Origin: Ryuthela nishihirai
Lineage: Eukaryota; Arthropoda; Arachnida; Araneae; Heptathelidae
DNA: 64,000 nt
Direction of reading: 5' to 3'
NCBI GenBank assembly: GCA_038380435.1
Contig: JAWZYU010000011.1
Location: 75,947,501 to 76,011,500 of the forward strand
The first letter of the stretch is position 1, and every line of letters starts with the position of its first letter. This document shows, one piece after another, positions 55,388 to 64,000 of the stretch. The notes beneath the pieces were generated by a model. It worked only from the letters and a program-made list of their open reading frames with translations. It searched no databases and was not told the DNA's origin. Position numbers and translations under genes: made by a program.

Positions 55388-58057
55388 ATGCCTTTCACTA
55401 GAAGTATGGATGAGTTAATAAAGCTGATGACTGATATGAAAGCCGAAATGGCCGCCCAAAGCGATAAAATAGGTGACTTGAAAGCCGATATGGCTACTCA
55501 GATGACTGATATTAAAGGTGTTATAGCTGCCCAAAGCGATAAAATAGGTGACTTGAAAGCCGAAATGGCCGCACAAAATACTGAGATGAGAGCTGAAGTG
55601 GCTTCTCAAGTTGGTAAGATTATTGATCACTTCAAGGATCATAAAACCGAACTCAATAGACAATGCAATAGTTTAAATGTTGAATTTGTCAGTGAAAAAG
55701 ATGATCTTGATAGTGTTAAGTTAGATTGTAAACATGGAAAAGAAAAAGAGAAAGGCAACGCATATAAAAATGTGGATCTGCTACTGGAAATCAAGAATCG
55801 TAGAGATAGCGCAGATAATGCCTTTGACCACGCAACTACTGGTAATGCATGGCAGAGTGTCTATGTCGCTGGTGACATGTCTAGGAACTGTGAAGAACAA
55901 TCACACAGATCAGAGAGCTGCGAGACTATACAGTACGCTTTGCACTTCAAAATACCTAGGTATACAAGTCTGGCACGATCTGAAGAGAGATCCACACGAA
56001 AGGTATTCTATTCCTCGCTCTCAGCAAAATGCGTCATAGACAATTATCGCAAAGGCAGAGTAACGAGTGGTAATGAAGGGGAACGAAACAGAGTTTACGT
56101 TTCGCAGAGTGGTCCGAGTAAAGAAGAGGCGTCCATTCATCATAGATACAAAGTGCCATTCGACTTTACCGCGGAAGTCGGAGAGATTTTTCCGAAGCAT
56201 ATAGCCACACTCGAATCGTTTATAGAAAGTGGGGATTTAAGGAAGAGGAATTCCGAAGGATGGCTTAGAAGCATAACAGGTGATGCTAGTAAAAGAGCTT
56301 CAGGCAGAGACAGTACTTCAAAGACTAACTTTCTGGATGAAACTAAGCCTCAGAGTTACGATCAGAGAGAAGTAAAGCCCTCAGACAATCTCAACGAAAC
56401 CATGCTGAATTTCTTTTCTGAACAGTCAATGCGCAGATTTGGACATTATAACCATTTAGATTATAAGGATATAGAAAAGTTTTATCACGACTACAAGAGC
56501 TCTAAAGTGGACAATATCATGTTACAGAACTCGTCGCTGATCTCCAGAATGAACAATTTGGCAATCATGACTGATATTTCCCTGGCTAATTACAATGAGA
56601 GCTCCAAGAAAGTGAATTCGGAAGAAACAGCAAATATGACCTCCTCGGGTCATGTGTTTTGCTGGAGACCCGAGTGGCGCCATCGGATGGTAGATAAAAA
56701 CAGCACAGGAGGTGTCGGCAACAAAGTGAGTCTTGTCTTGGCTCCTGCACTTGCTGCTTTAGGTCTCAAGGTCCCTATGATCTCCAGTCGTGCTCTCCAA
56801 TTGACGGGAGATACTCTGGACAAATTGGAATCCATCCCTGGCTTCACAGTCGACTGCACTAAAGATAAAATCGAGCAGATGATGGAAGACGTCGGATGCT
56901 GCATCGTAGGACAGACAGAGGAGCTGGTGCCAACAGATAAGGAGATTTACCGCTGCAAGGATCTGACGGCTACCGTAGATAGCGTTCCTCTAAGGAGATG
57001 CTCAATTGTGTCCAAAAAGCTGGCTGAAGGAGTGTGCGCTTTGGTTTATGATGTTGAATTCGGAAAAGGAGCTATTGATCTCATCAGTACAGAAGATGTT
57101 GCTGTTGATTTAGTTAAGAAAATGGTTGCAGCATCACAGGCTCGTGGAATGAAGAGTTTGAGTTGTTCAGCTGTTATCAGCAACATAGATTCACCTCTTG
57201 AAAACTCTGTTGACAACTCTCTGGAAGTGATGGAAGCTGTTCAGTGTTTCCTTGGTGACGGATCCTTGGAACTGCAAGAGCTCGTCGAAGAGTTAGGAGG
57301 AGAACTTCTGCGTTTGGTGAACATTGTGGATAATAGGGTAGATGAAGCATCACGTGTCCGCAAGGTTCTGCATAACGGCAATGCTTTGAACAAGTTTCGT
57401 AACATGTTAATAGAACAAGGAGTATCTGAAGATGTTGCAAGCTGGCTATGTGAAGATAAAACAGAAAAAATATTGCTAGCAGCCCGACACATCACTGATT
57501 TCACTTATACAGGAGAAACAGGTAAGGTTGTCGGATTAGAAGCTGCAGTCCTAGCAAGAGTATGGAAGGAGGAGATGGACCGAAGCGCTAAAAAGAATTA
57601 TGGAGCTGATATAATTGTGAAGCACCTTGGGGATCAAATTGAATCAGGTGAAATATGGCTGAAGGTTCATCACGACAGTTCTGAATTAAGTGAAAGTCAA
57701 CTGACAAAAGGGTCAGACTGGAGGATGAAACTCCTCCCTAGATTTTATGTCACTAATGACTTTCATTCCTTGTTACTGTTGATAGAAGTAAAAATCCAAA
57801 GAAGAAAACTTTCGACAAAGAAGAAAACTTTTTACAGGTTTTGCACGAAAACTCTTAGTCGATTCTTCTCCCTGCGGAGACATAAACGTGTTCACAAGGG
57901 CTATAGGCCTTACACGTATTATATTTGTGGACGAGGCTTCAGTCAGAAAAGAAATCTAAGTCATAATGAGATTCGCTTTCATTTTGACACAGACGTGGAA
58001 TATCGCATTCGTCGACGTCCAGCTACAAAGAGCAAGGTGTTCACGTGGATCGTTTGA
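55388..58057 (+). CDS. Chimeric gag-like / thymidine phosphorylase / zinc-finger protein (889 aa)
   Basis: A single intact ORF starting 13 bp after the primer site; the ATG (MPFTRSMDEL) is the first in frame. Residues 1-115 form a coiled coil with a 25-residue repeat (AAQSDKIGDLKA occurs twice), as in gag N-termini. Residues 116-430 are hydrophilic, Ser/Lys/Glu-rich and unrecognised. Residues about 432-765 are thymidine phosphorylase-like: VDKNSTGGVGNKVSL, TGDTLDKLESIPGF, LTATVDSVPL and SIVSKKLAEG. Residues about 820-862 resemble two decayed C2H2 fingers (RRHKRVHKGYRPY, CGRGFSQKRNL). The last 20 or so residues (VEYRIRRRPATKSKV) look like an integrase C-terminus that loses frame just before the stop. 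Full thymidine phosphorylases are about 440-480 residues, so the N-terminal 100 or so are missing. No introns, consistent with capture from mRNA. Confidence 0.85.
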   Translation: MPFTRSMDELIKLMTDMKAEMAAQSDKIGDLKADMATQMTDIKGVIAAQSDKIGDLKAEMAAQNTEMRAEVASQVGKIIDHFKDHKTELNRQCNSLNVEFVSEKDDLDSVKLDCKHGKEKEKGNAYKNVDLLLEIKNRRDSADNAFDHATTGNAWQSVYVAGDMSRNCEEQSHRSESCETIQYALHFKIPRYTSLARSEERSTRKVFYSSLSAKCVIDNYRKGRVTSGNEGERNRVYVSQSGPSKEEASIHHRYKVPFDFTAEVGEIFPKHIATLESFIESGDLRKRNSEGWLRSITGDASKRASGRDSTSKTNFLDETKPQSYDQREVKPSDNLNETMLNFFSEQSMRRFGHYNHLDYKDIEKFYHDYKSSKVDNIMLQNSSLISRMNNLAIMTDISLANYNESSKKVNSEETANMTSSGHVFCWRPEWRHRMVDKNSTGGVGNKVSLVLAPALAALGLKVPMISSRALQLTGDTLDKLESIPGFTVDCTKDKIEQMMEDVGCCIVGQTEELVPTDKEIYRCKDLTATVDSVPLRRCSIVSKKLAEGVCALVYDVEFGKGAIDLISTEDVAVDLVKKMVAASQARGMKSLSCSAVISNIDSPLENSVDNSLEVMEAVQCFLGDGSLELQELVEELGGELLRLVNIVDNRVDEASRVRKVLHNGNALNKFRNMLIEQGVSEDVASWLCEDKTEKILLAARHITDFTYTGETGKVVGLEAAVLARVWKEEMDRSAKKNYGADIIVKHLGDQIESGEIWLKVHHDSSELSESQLTKGSDWRMKLLPRFYVTNDFHSLLLLIEVKIQRRKLSTKKKTFYRFCTKTLSRFFSLRRHKRVHKGYRPYTYYICGRGFSQKRNLSHNEIRFHFDTDVEYRIRRRPATKSKVFTWIV
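56665..57690 (+). other. Captured thymidine phosphorylase domain
   Basis: Within the chimeric ORF (about residues 427-767). Thymidine phosphorylase cleaves thymidine with phosphate to thymine and deoxyribose-1-phosphate. Visible landmarks: STGGVG phosphate loop (residues 439-444), LAPALAALGLKVPMIS, LDKLESIPGF, CCIVGQTEELVP, TATVDS, SKKLAEG, and a C-terminal GDQIESG then WLKVHHD typical of the family. Changes from the family pattern: H to N before STGG, loss of the G-H pair in the GRGLGHTGGT motif (here RALQLTGDT), and K524 where an Arg precedes DxTATVDS. Those Arg, His and Lys/Ser positions bind substrate in characterised enzymes, so activity is doubtful. Closest resemblance is to animal rather than bacterial enzymes (LVLAPALAA, GCCIVGQ). 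Confidence 0.88.
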
Positions 58058-58134
58058 CCCCGTTTCATCGAAGAACTGAAGAAACTTTGGAATCCAGAAT
58101 TGTTCGGGACGAACAAGACCTAGGAAGGGGGCAG
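58003..58134 (+). pseudogene. Residual integrase C-terminus and 3' leader of the LTR element
   Basis: The tail of the long ORF and the adjoining +1 frame together resemble the last residues of Ty3/Gypsy integrases followed by the short spacer to the polypurine tract. One frame change near 58035 separates them. It indicates that an autonomous parent once had pol in this position. Confidence 0.55.
58121..58134 (+). other. Polypurine tract
   Basis: TAGGAAGGGGGCAG abuts the 3' LTR. Expected plus-strand primer site for LTR retrotransposon replication. Confidence 0.75.
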
Positions 58135-58844
58135 TGTTACGACAGAAGGAATCTGGCAACCGAAAGCAAAAAGTTTCAGCCAACGAATAAGAACTTTGGG
58201 AGAATTTGGAGAAGAAGAGTGGAGCGTTAACGGTCGTTGTGTTGTAACGGTCGAAGAGTTCGAAAATGGCTGGTGGGCTGTTCTGAGACAGTGCGCGTTA
58301 AGTATCAAGAAGTAACTTGATGTGTTGTGTATACGCGGAAGGATAAAAGTGGGATCTTTTATCGTTAAGTATCAAGAAGTAACTTGATGTGTTGTGTATA
58401 CGCGGAAGGATAAAAGTGGGATCTTTTATCGTTAAGTATCAAGAAGTAACTTGATGTGTTGTGTATACGTGGAAGTATAAAAGTGGGAACTTTTATGGCT
58501 AACTTCGAATGTCTACACGGACTGTCTTTTTGTTCGGCTAGTGTGTAAAAAGTTATTAGCACAGGACGAGAATTGGTTTACGAGTGAAGATCTTCGGGTG
58601 ACCTGGTAAATCAAGTGGTATCAATGACCTGGTAAATCAAGTGGTAGTATTTAGTAAAATACACAGAGCTGATGTGTGCTCTACGCAGGAAGATTGATGA
58701 CTTGTGCATGTTAATAGTTGATTTGTTAATAAGATACTTCATCCATATTTCCTTTGTAACAATTTACCTTGTATTGAATTTGGTTTTGAAATATAGCTTT
58801 TAATACTCACGCTCAGTGGCTATCCATTTTTGTGATCCGCAACA
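58135..58844 (+). repeat. 3' long terminal repeat (710 bp)
   Basis: Same TG...CA boundaries as the 5' LTR. It is longer by a 22-bp net gain near 58617-58640, where 'gacctggtaaatcaagtgg' is duplicated. Substitutions seen by eye: c/t near 58270, c/t near 58470, a/c near 58517, g/a near 58547. Confidence 0.97.
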
Positions 58845-59587
58845 ATACTAATCATAATAGAAAGGATTACAGAGAGCTTAATAAACGTGTATAGGATCAG
58901 TTAGCTGCTGACAAGAATCTTTGTCTTGATGGCCTGGATGACAAAGCCGAGGAAGCAGTTAGACAGCACAACAGCAGAGAGCTGTACCAGATAGTTAATG
59001 TTTTGTGTGGTAGAAAACAAACACGTATACAGGGGATAAACAAGGTAAGATAATAGAAGGTGAGGATTCTGTCATGGCTAGGTGGGCTGAGCATTTCAGT
59101 GATGTTCTAAACAATGTGGTTAGTTCTACTCCCATTGTTTCCAAAGATAATAGATGCATTACCGGCTTTAATGTTGGCCCTATTACACAATCTGAAGTTA
59201 GTTTGACTATTTCTAAACTTAAACTTCATAAATCCCCAGGGGTAGATGAAATTACTACGGAAATGCTTAGAGCTGGGAATGTTTCTGTTACCACTGGGAT
59301 GACTGAAATTCTGAATATCTTTTATGATAAAGGTATGGATCCTAAAGATTTTACCAGAGCTATTATTATCCCTATTTTCAAAAACGGTGATCGCAGTTCT
59401 TGTGTTTAGGGGGTTTAGTTGTAACTATAGGGGTATCAGCCTGCTCTCTGCTCCAGGGAAAGTTCTTTCCATCATTGTGCTTAATAGAATTAAGAATCTG
59501 GTTGACAGTCAATTGCGTGATAAAAAATGTGGATTCAGAAGTGGTAGAGGATGTGTGGATCAGTTATTTTCACTTAGGCAGATTATT
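58845..59587 (+). pseudogene. RTE-like retrotransposon copy A, continued (RT N-terminal part)
   Basis: Resumes with atac and reads through ELYQIVNVLCGRKQ and MARWAEHFSDVLNN, then SKLKLHKSPGVDEITTEML, the linker and start of reverse transcriptase (K-S-P-G-x-D-x-I). Then AIIIPIFKNGDRSSC is followed by stops. It ends near 59587 where AT-rich repeats begin. The same reverse transcriptase segment appears again at 60158, in a separate copy. Confidence 0.8.
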
Positions 59588-60144
59588 AGATAAAAGTTTT
59601 AATATTATTGTAGCAAAATTATTACTTAAACGTTGCTTAGATAAAAGTTTTTAATATTCTTGTAGGAAAATAATTACTTTCGACTTTGATTAAAAGTTTT
59701 AATATTTTTTTCTATGATAAGAAATTTATTCACTTTTGGATAAAACTTTTAATATTCTTCTTTGATAACAGAATTAATACTTTGGACTTTGCTTAGAAAG
59801 TTTGGATTCTGCTGTATCCAATGAAGTGTATGATAACTCAACAGAAAACATAATTTTTATCTCATATATACACACCTCATTTCAACCTAATTCATTTAAA
59901 CTAATTCACAAATTAGTTTAAAACCTCATCTTTAAAAAAAACTTAAATTAGTTTTTCACATGCTAAAAATGATTTTGTGAAATATATGTGTGAAAACTTA
60001 GAACTATAATATTCTAATTTTTCATACATATTTTCACAAAAACCACAAGAAACATACTTTTTACCTCATCCCCCATAACTTTTCCCATGGATTTTCATAG
60101 AATTCTCGACCCCCTTTTACTGTGCTAGAACTCTCATTTATGCT
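59588..60144 (+). repeat. AT-rich spacer with about 52-bp tandem repeats
   Basis: 'ataaaagttttaatatt' starts units near 59590, 59640, 59690 and 59740, each ending in an 'acttt..ctt' segment. It separates two RTE copies. No coding signal. Confidence 0.6.
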
Positions 60145-61488
60145 ACTACTGCTATTTTCATCCCTATTTTCAAAAACGTTGATCGTAGTTCTTGTGATCA
60201 CTATAGGGGTATCAGCCTGCTCTTTGTTCCAAGGAAAGTCTTTTGCATGATTGGGCTTAATAGAATTAAGAATCTGGTTGACAGGCAATTGGGTGATGAG
60301 CAATGTGGATTCAGAAGATTTAGGGGATGTGTGGATCAGATATTTTCACTTAGGGAGATTCTTGAGAAATGTTTAGAGTTTCAGAAACCTTTGGTTGCTA
60401 GCTTTGTTGATTTCAAAAAGGCTTTCGACTCTGTTGATGGTCATAATTTGTGGTTGATCGTGAGATCATATGGTATACCAGACAAGTTCGTTAACATAAT
60501 GAAAGCTCCCTATAATAACATTGAGTCTTGTGTGAGAGTTGGTAAGGCTTGTAGCAATTGGTTTAGCATTACTTCTGGTGTTCGACAAGGGTGCATTTTG
60601 TATCCTTTTCTCTTTAGTTTGGTTATTGATTATGTTATGCGAAATTCACTTCAAGGGAAAGATTTTGGCCTTAAATGGGCTGGAGATACGAAAATTTCTG
60701 ATCTGGATTATGCTGATGATTTAGCCCCTTTGGCAAATGATGTTGATGAGATGAACTCTTTCATTCGAGCTGCTGATGAAACTGGTAGTAGAGAGATTTG
60801 TTTATAAACAGAGAGAAAACTAAAGTGATGAAATTTGGTCAGGCAGGCTGTGATTCAGTTAATCGAAATGGTTGCAACTTGAACAGGTGTCACAGTTTAA
60901 TTATCTTGGGAGCTATGTAACAGATACTGGTGATGTGCGGCATGAGATTAACAGACGAATAGGTATTGCTGCCGGGACTTTTAAAAGTTTATGGAGAGTG
61001 TGGAGAAATAGGTGTATACACCTAAAAACTAAAATTCGACTGTATAATAGTTTGGGTCTTTCTAGGGTTAGTTATGGTAGTGAAACGTGGACACTTTGTA
61101 AACAAGATAACAGGAAACTAAATGATTTTGATTCTAGATGCTTGCGCAGTGTCTTGGGCATTAGGTGGTTCAACATTGTAACTAATGATGAGGTTAGGCA
61201 AAGGAGTCTGCAAACTCCTTTAAGCAGCATTTGTGCAGAGAGAGACTCCGTTGGTTTGGCCATGTTGCCCGTATGTATAATTATAGATTGGCGAATAGGG
61301 TTATGAACAGTGTGCCTAAAGGCTTCAGAAAGAGGGGGAGACTTAGGATGCGGTGGGCAGACAATGTCAAACAGGACCTTATTAGAATTGGTGTGCAGTG
61401 GCCAGATGCAGCAGATGTAGCTCAGGACAGACTTGCTTGGAGAACTAAATTTCATGGTCTGGTTGGTATGAGTATGATACCCAACGGG
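60145..61488 (+). pseudogene. RTE-like retrotransposon copy B, RT and C-terminal region
   Basis: 5'-truncated. A 186-codon open piece (60247-60807) holds RT motifs RIKNLVDRQLGDEQCGFR, VDFKKAFDSV, SGVRQGC and DLDYADDL, so the catalytic YADD is intact. Next comes a 144-codon piece (60872-61306) with QFNYLGSYVTDTGD and YGSETWTL, then a third frame with RERLRWFGHVARM and AQDRLAWRTKFH. Two frameshifts break the ORF. C-terminal motifs fit RTE/BovB-like elements. Confidence 0.85.
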
Positions 61489-61604
<116 letters not shown>

Positions 61605-61739
61605 CACTACCCTAAGAGTCAGGATTCACACTCCTGGTAATACTATGAGAGATGCTGCTAGAGCAAGAGAACTATGGGTATGAGGAGGCCTGGGGAAGTA
61701 GGTGAAACATCGTTGAAAATGAAGATATAGTTCTGAAAG

Positions 61740-62352
61740 ACAAGGATTTCAATATCTTCTTTTTTTTCTTTCAATGAGAAGGAAGAGCTATGAGCATTGA
61801 ATTACCCCACAGAATCCAGGGCTGGGGACACTGCAGTTGTACATCCTCAAGAACATGGCAGGGAGAGACATTCTCCGCGGCAGAGCAATATGTAAAGATA
61901 CGAGACTAAAGACTAGAGACAATGCTGCGTCCCCCTAATGGCACGAGGGAGAATTACTCAGTTCATGTTCTTGAAAATGAGTTTACAAAGCGATTTTCAG
62001 TTTTTATTAATTTGAAAGAAATTCGACTCTAACAAAATGAATTCAACATTGATATTGAAGATGTTCCTAATTATCTGAAAATGGAATCAGTTAATTTATA
62101 AATGAACGACGTGTTGAAGGAGTTATTTAGAAATGTGGAGCTAGTACAAGTTTATGCAGGACTTACAAATTCTACATTTCCTCTTTTGAAACGATTCTCG
62201 GCATGATTGATAACTGCGATTTGTTAGCACTTATATTTGTAAACAAACATTTTATCGAAAACAAATTTGGATCACTAATGACAGGCGAACACGTGCATTC
62301 AGCAATAACGGGCTTTGAAAAAGATTTGACCAAATTAGTGAAAGATATTTAA
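61740..62352 (+). pseudogene. hAT transposase C-terminal relic
   Basis: Interrupted frames read FTKRFSVFINLKEIRL, FNIDIEDVPNYLKMESVNL, LKELFRNVELVQVYAGL and TFPLLKRFSA, then FVNKHFIENKFGSLMTGEHV. This order matches the C-terminal dimerisation region of hAT transposases of the GTF2IRD2/ZBED-like group. Several stops. The upstream part to 61740 is more doubtful. Confidence 0.65.
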
Positions 62353-62359
62353 AAACATC

Positions 62360-63445
62360 AAGCCTCAATTAATATTCATAGAAAAAAGTTTCGTTTTAGT
62401 TTTGCTTATGCAAGAGTTTTTGGTATTATTTTCATTCAAATGTTGTTTTTTGAGATATACATAATCATAAAAATATGCATATATATATGTATATTGTAAA
62501 AATAAATCGGCATATATAAAAAATTGTTTATTTCAGTATATTTGTAATCTCTCTCTACGGAGTTAACAAAACATTACACCTCCCTGTCTCTATGATCGAA
62601 TATCTTTCACAAACATCTTACAGATCTCCACTCTCGGATCAGTAGGTCATCCAAACAATTCCGCAAATCAATTTAACAATTGGTTCTATCTAACCAATTT
62701 TTAGATTTTCAGCAATGTCCTTACTTGACAACAATCGTGCGTTAATTCGTAATAAACAGAGTGTAAATGAGCGGATTTAATAGCTAATAGCTAAGACAAT
62801 TAATTTACATCAATAACGTGAAAATTTTAGTATTACGTACTTGAAATATCAATAAGCTAAACGCACTAATCACTTTGTCAGTCATAAAATACCAATTGAT
62901 AAATCAATACAACACCCAAAATTCGAATCATAAAAAAATCACTATAACAAATCATTATGCAAAATGTTTGCAGGAAATGGCACTCCCGATAATAACTAAA
63001 GGTGTTCCGTTGTTCATAATAACTTCTACTAAACAAGCATCGACAATCTAAGTCGCGAATCTAACCGCGAACCACACAAAAATAAAATCCTTTTCACAAC
63101 TACTACAATTTCTGTTCTGAATTCTTATATTTTTAAAATCAACTGTGTTCTATTACGATCATGACTCAATCCACACTATGTGCTGTATCGGACATAACTC
63201 GTTGCAAAACAATCACGCTTCCATTGTTGTATTCGGTTCGGTATAATTAATCGCGAAACCGATTGATAATAAAAATAAATAATATAGTTGGACATAAAAG
63301 GTATATAAATATAACAATATAAATAGCAATTCGGCAGAATTAAATAATATATAAGTCTACAGTGAGATCATTTTTAAGTTTTCCAGTGGCAGCTCGTGAG
63401 TTTCTAAATAAGAGGGGCGATTATATTTTTTGTATACAGAGAAGC
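62360..63445. other. AT-rich non-coding stretch
   Basis: No recognisable gene or element. Read as intron. Confidence 0.5.
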
Positions 63446-63448
63446 CAC

Positions 63449-63540
63449 CTAGGCAGGGGCGGTGATGGCTTAGATGGTAATGCTCTCTGCTAACCCCGAC
63501 TCTGTCCTCAGTGACAAAAGGAACATCGATTGGTTTAGAA
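63449..63540 (+). mobile_element. SINE family A head, truncated
   Basis: GGGGCGGTGATGGCTTAGATGG is a degenerate A-box region; 'cagtgacaaaaggaacatcg' and 'ttggtttagaaaaga' match the segment after the tRNA head in other copies. The rest of the element is absent. Confidence 0.5.
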
Positions 63541-64000
63541 AAGAACATATACAGTATATATATACACGTGTAATAAAAGTTTCATATATACATGTTGTGG
63601 CTTATGTCAGACACGTACCCCAGTAATTAATTTGGGAGGGAGGGGAATGCCGAGAATTTAGTTTCGGAGGAGGTTCGAGAATGTAGTTTCCGTGGAGGGG
63701 GGATATTGTGCATAATGCAAATGTTCAACGGTATTTTTATGTATTTATTCTGTCATTCATTTTCTTAATTGCTTTGGATCAGCAGTGTGTAACTTTAAAG
63801 AAATAGATTGGTAAGGAGAAAATAATACTTTCTGCAACAAAATCAAAGAAATCAATTTAACATAAGCTTACATGTCAGTGCATCACCATACGAATGAATT
63901 TCACCAACAAGCGCTATTTAAGTTGAAAAATCTCTTTTGATATAAATACATTTACATGACACTGATGAAATGAAAACTCACTTTCGACGATTGACGTGGT
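63541..64000. other. Window end, non-coding
   Basis: Contains a GGAGGGGAA..GAGAAT segment at 63630-63705 resembling 39055-39130, possibly an old dispersed repeat. Nothing else recognised. Confidence 0.4.

Larger units (their letters stand above)
54668..58844 (+). mobile_element. Non-autonomous Ty3/Gypsy-type LTR retrotransposon carrying captured coding sequence
   Basis: A complete 4.2-kb element: 5' LTR, tRNA-Leu-type primer site, one 889-codon ORF, polypurine tract and 3' LTR, flanked by a 4-bp duplication. Protease, reverse transcriptase and RNase H are absent; integrase survives only as a short C-terminal scrap before the 3' LTR. Instead the ORF carries a thymidine phosphorylase domain and other foreign segments. 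Near-identical LTRs indicate recent insertion, so it must have been mobilised by enzymes supplied in trans. It sits inside an RTE copy in the same orientation. Confidence 0.93.

Noticed and set aside
55415..55663. Antisense open frame across the gag-like coiled coil
   Set aside because: Shadow of the repeated coding sequence on the opposite strand with no recognisable product.

Overview
This is eukaryotic, almost certainly arthropod DNA. The likeliest source is a chelicerate such as a spider, but the sequence alone does not settle that. It is AT-rich and intron-like, with no bacterial gene organisation. The only host coding sequence I can defend is a pair of adjacent + strand exons (32347-32549 and 33215-33297). 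They have consensus splice sites and matching phase, and encode the end of the second PH domain and the following linker of a RasGRF-type Ras guanine nucleotide exchange factor. No neighbouring exon was recognised, so most or all of the window probably lies in very large introns of that gene. A short minus-strand THAP-domain fragment (16096-16217) is the other piece that looks gene-derived.

Everything else I recognise is mobile or repetitive DNA. Positions 1-11640 hold a decayed block of repeated Tc1 catalytic-motif fragments, hAT and tRNA-derived SINE copies, a 124-bp tandem repeat, a long-inverted-repeat DNA element, a perfect 37-bp hairpin, and Tc1 and mariner transposase relics. Positions 11640-18150 are AT-rich with several SINEs. 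Positions 19625-25817 are a 6.2-kb array of a degenerate 29-bp repeat, interrupted by two hAT elements. Positions 25940-30230 hold a second long-inverted-repeat element, Tc1 relics, and a near-perfect palindromic element nested inside a hAT element. Positions 32000-37000 carry the RasGRF exons and little else. Positions 37470-50560 contain an internally deleted mariner, an internally deleted Tc1, a dispersed repeat family, an inverted pair of tRNA-like sequences and two more Tc1 relics. Positions 50600-53880 are a minus-strand non-LTR retrotransposon relic with reverse transcriptase and RNase H pieces.

The standout is at 53900-61604. An RTE-like non-LTR retrotransposon has been interrupted by a complete, young LTR retrotransposon (54668-58844), with near-identical 688/710-bp LTRs, a 4-bp target duplication, a tRNA-Leu-type primer binding site and a polypurine tract. 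This element has almost no pol. Its single 889-codon ORF joins a gag-like coiled coil, about 310 unrecognised residues, most of a thymidine phosphorylase, a decayed C2H2 zinc-finger segment and the last scrap of an integrase C-terminus. I read it as a non-autonomous LTR element that captured cellular coding sequence, including a thymidine phosphorylase whose nucleoside-binding motifs have changed. It is the best candidate here for something undescribed.

A hAT transposase C-terminal relic and a SINE fragment close the window. Nearly all transposase copies are broken by stops and frameshifts. The LTR element is the exception.
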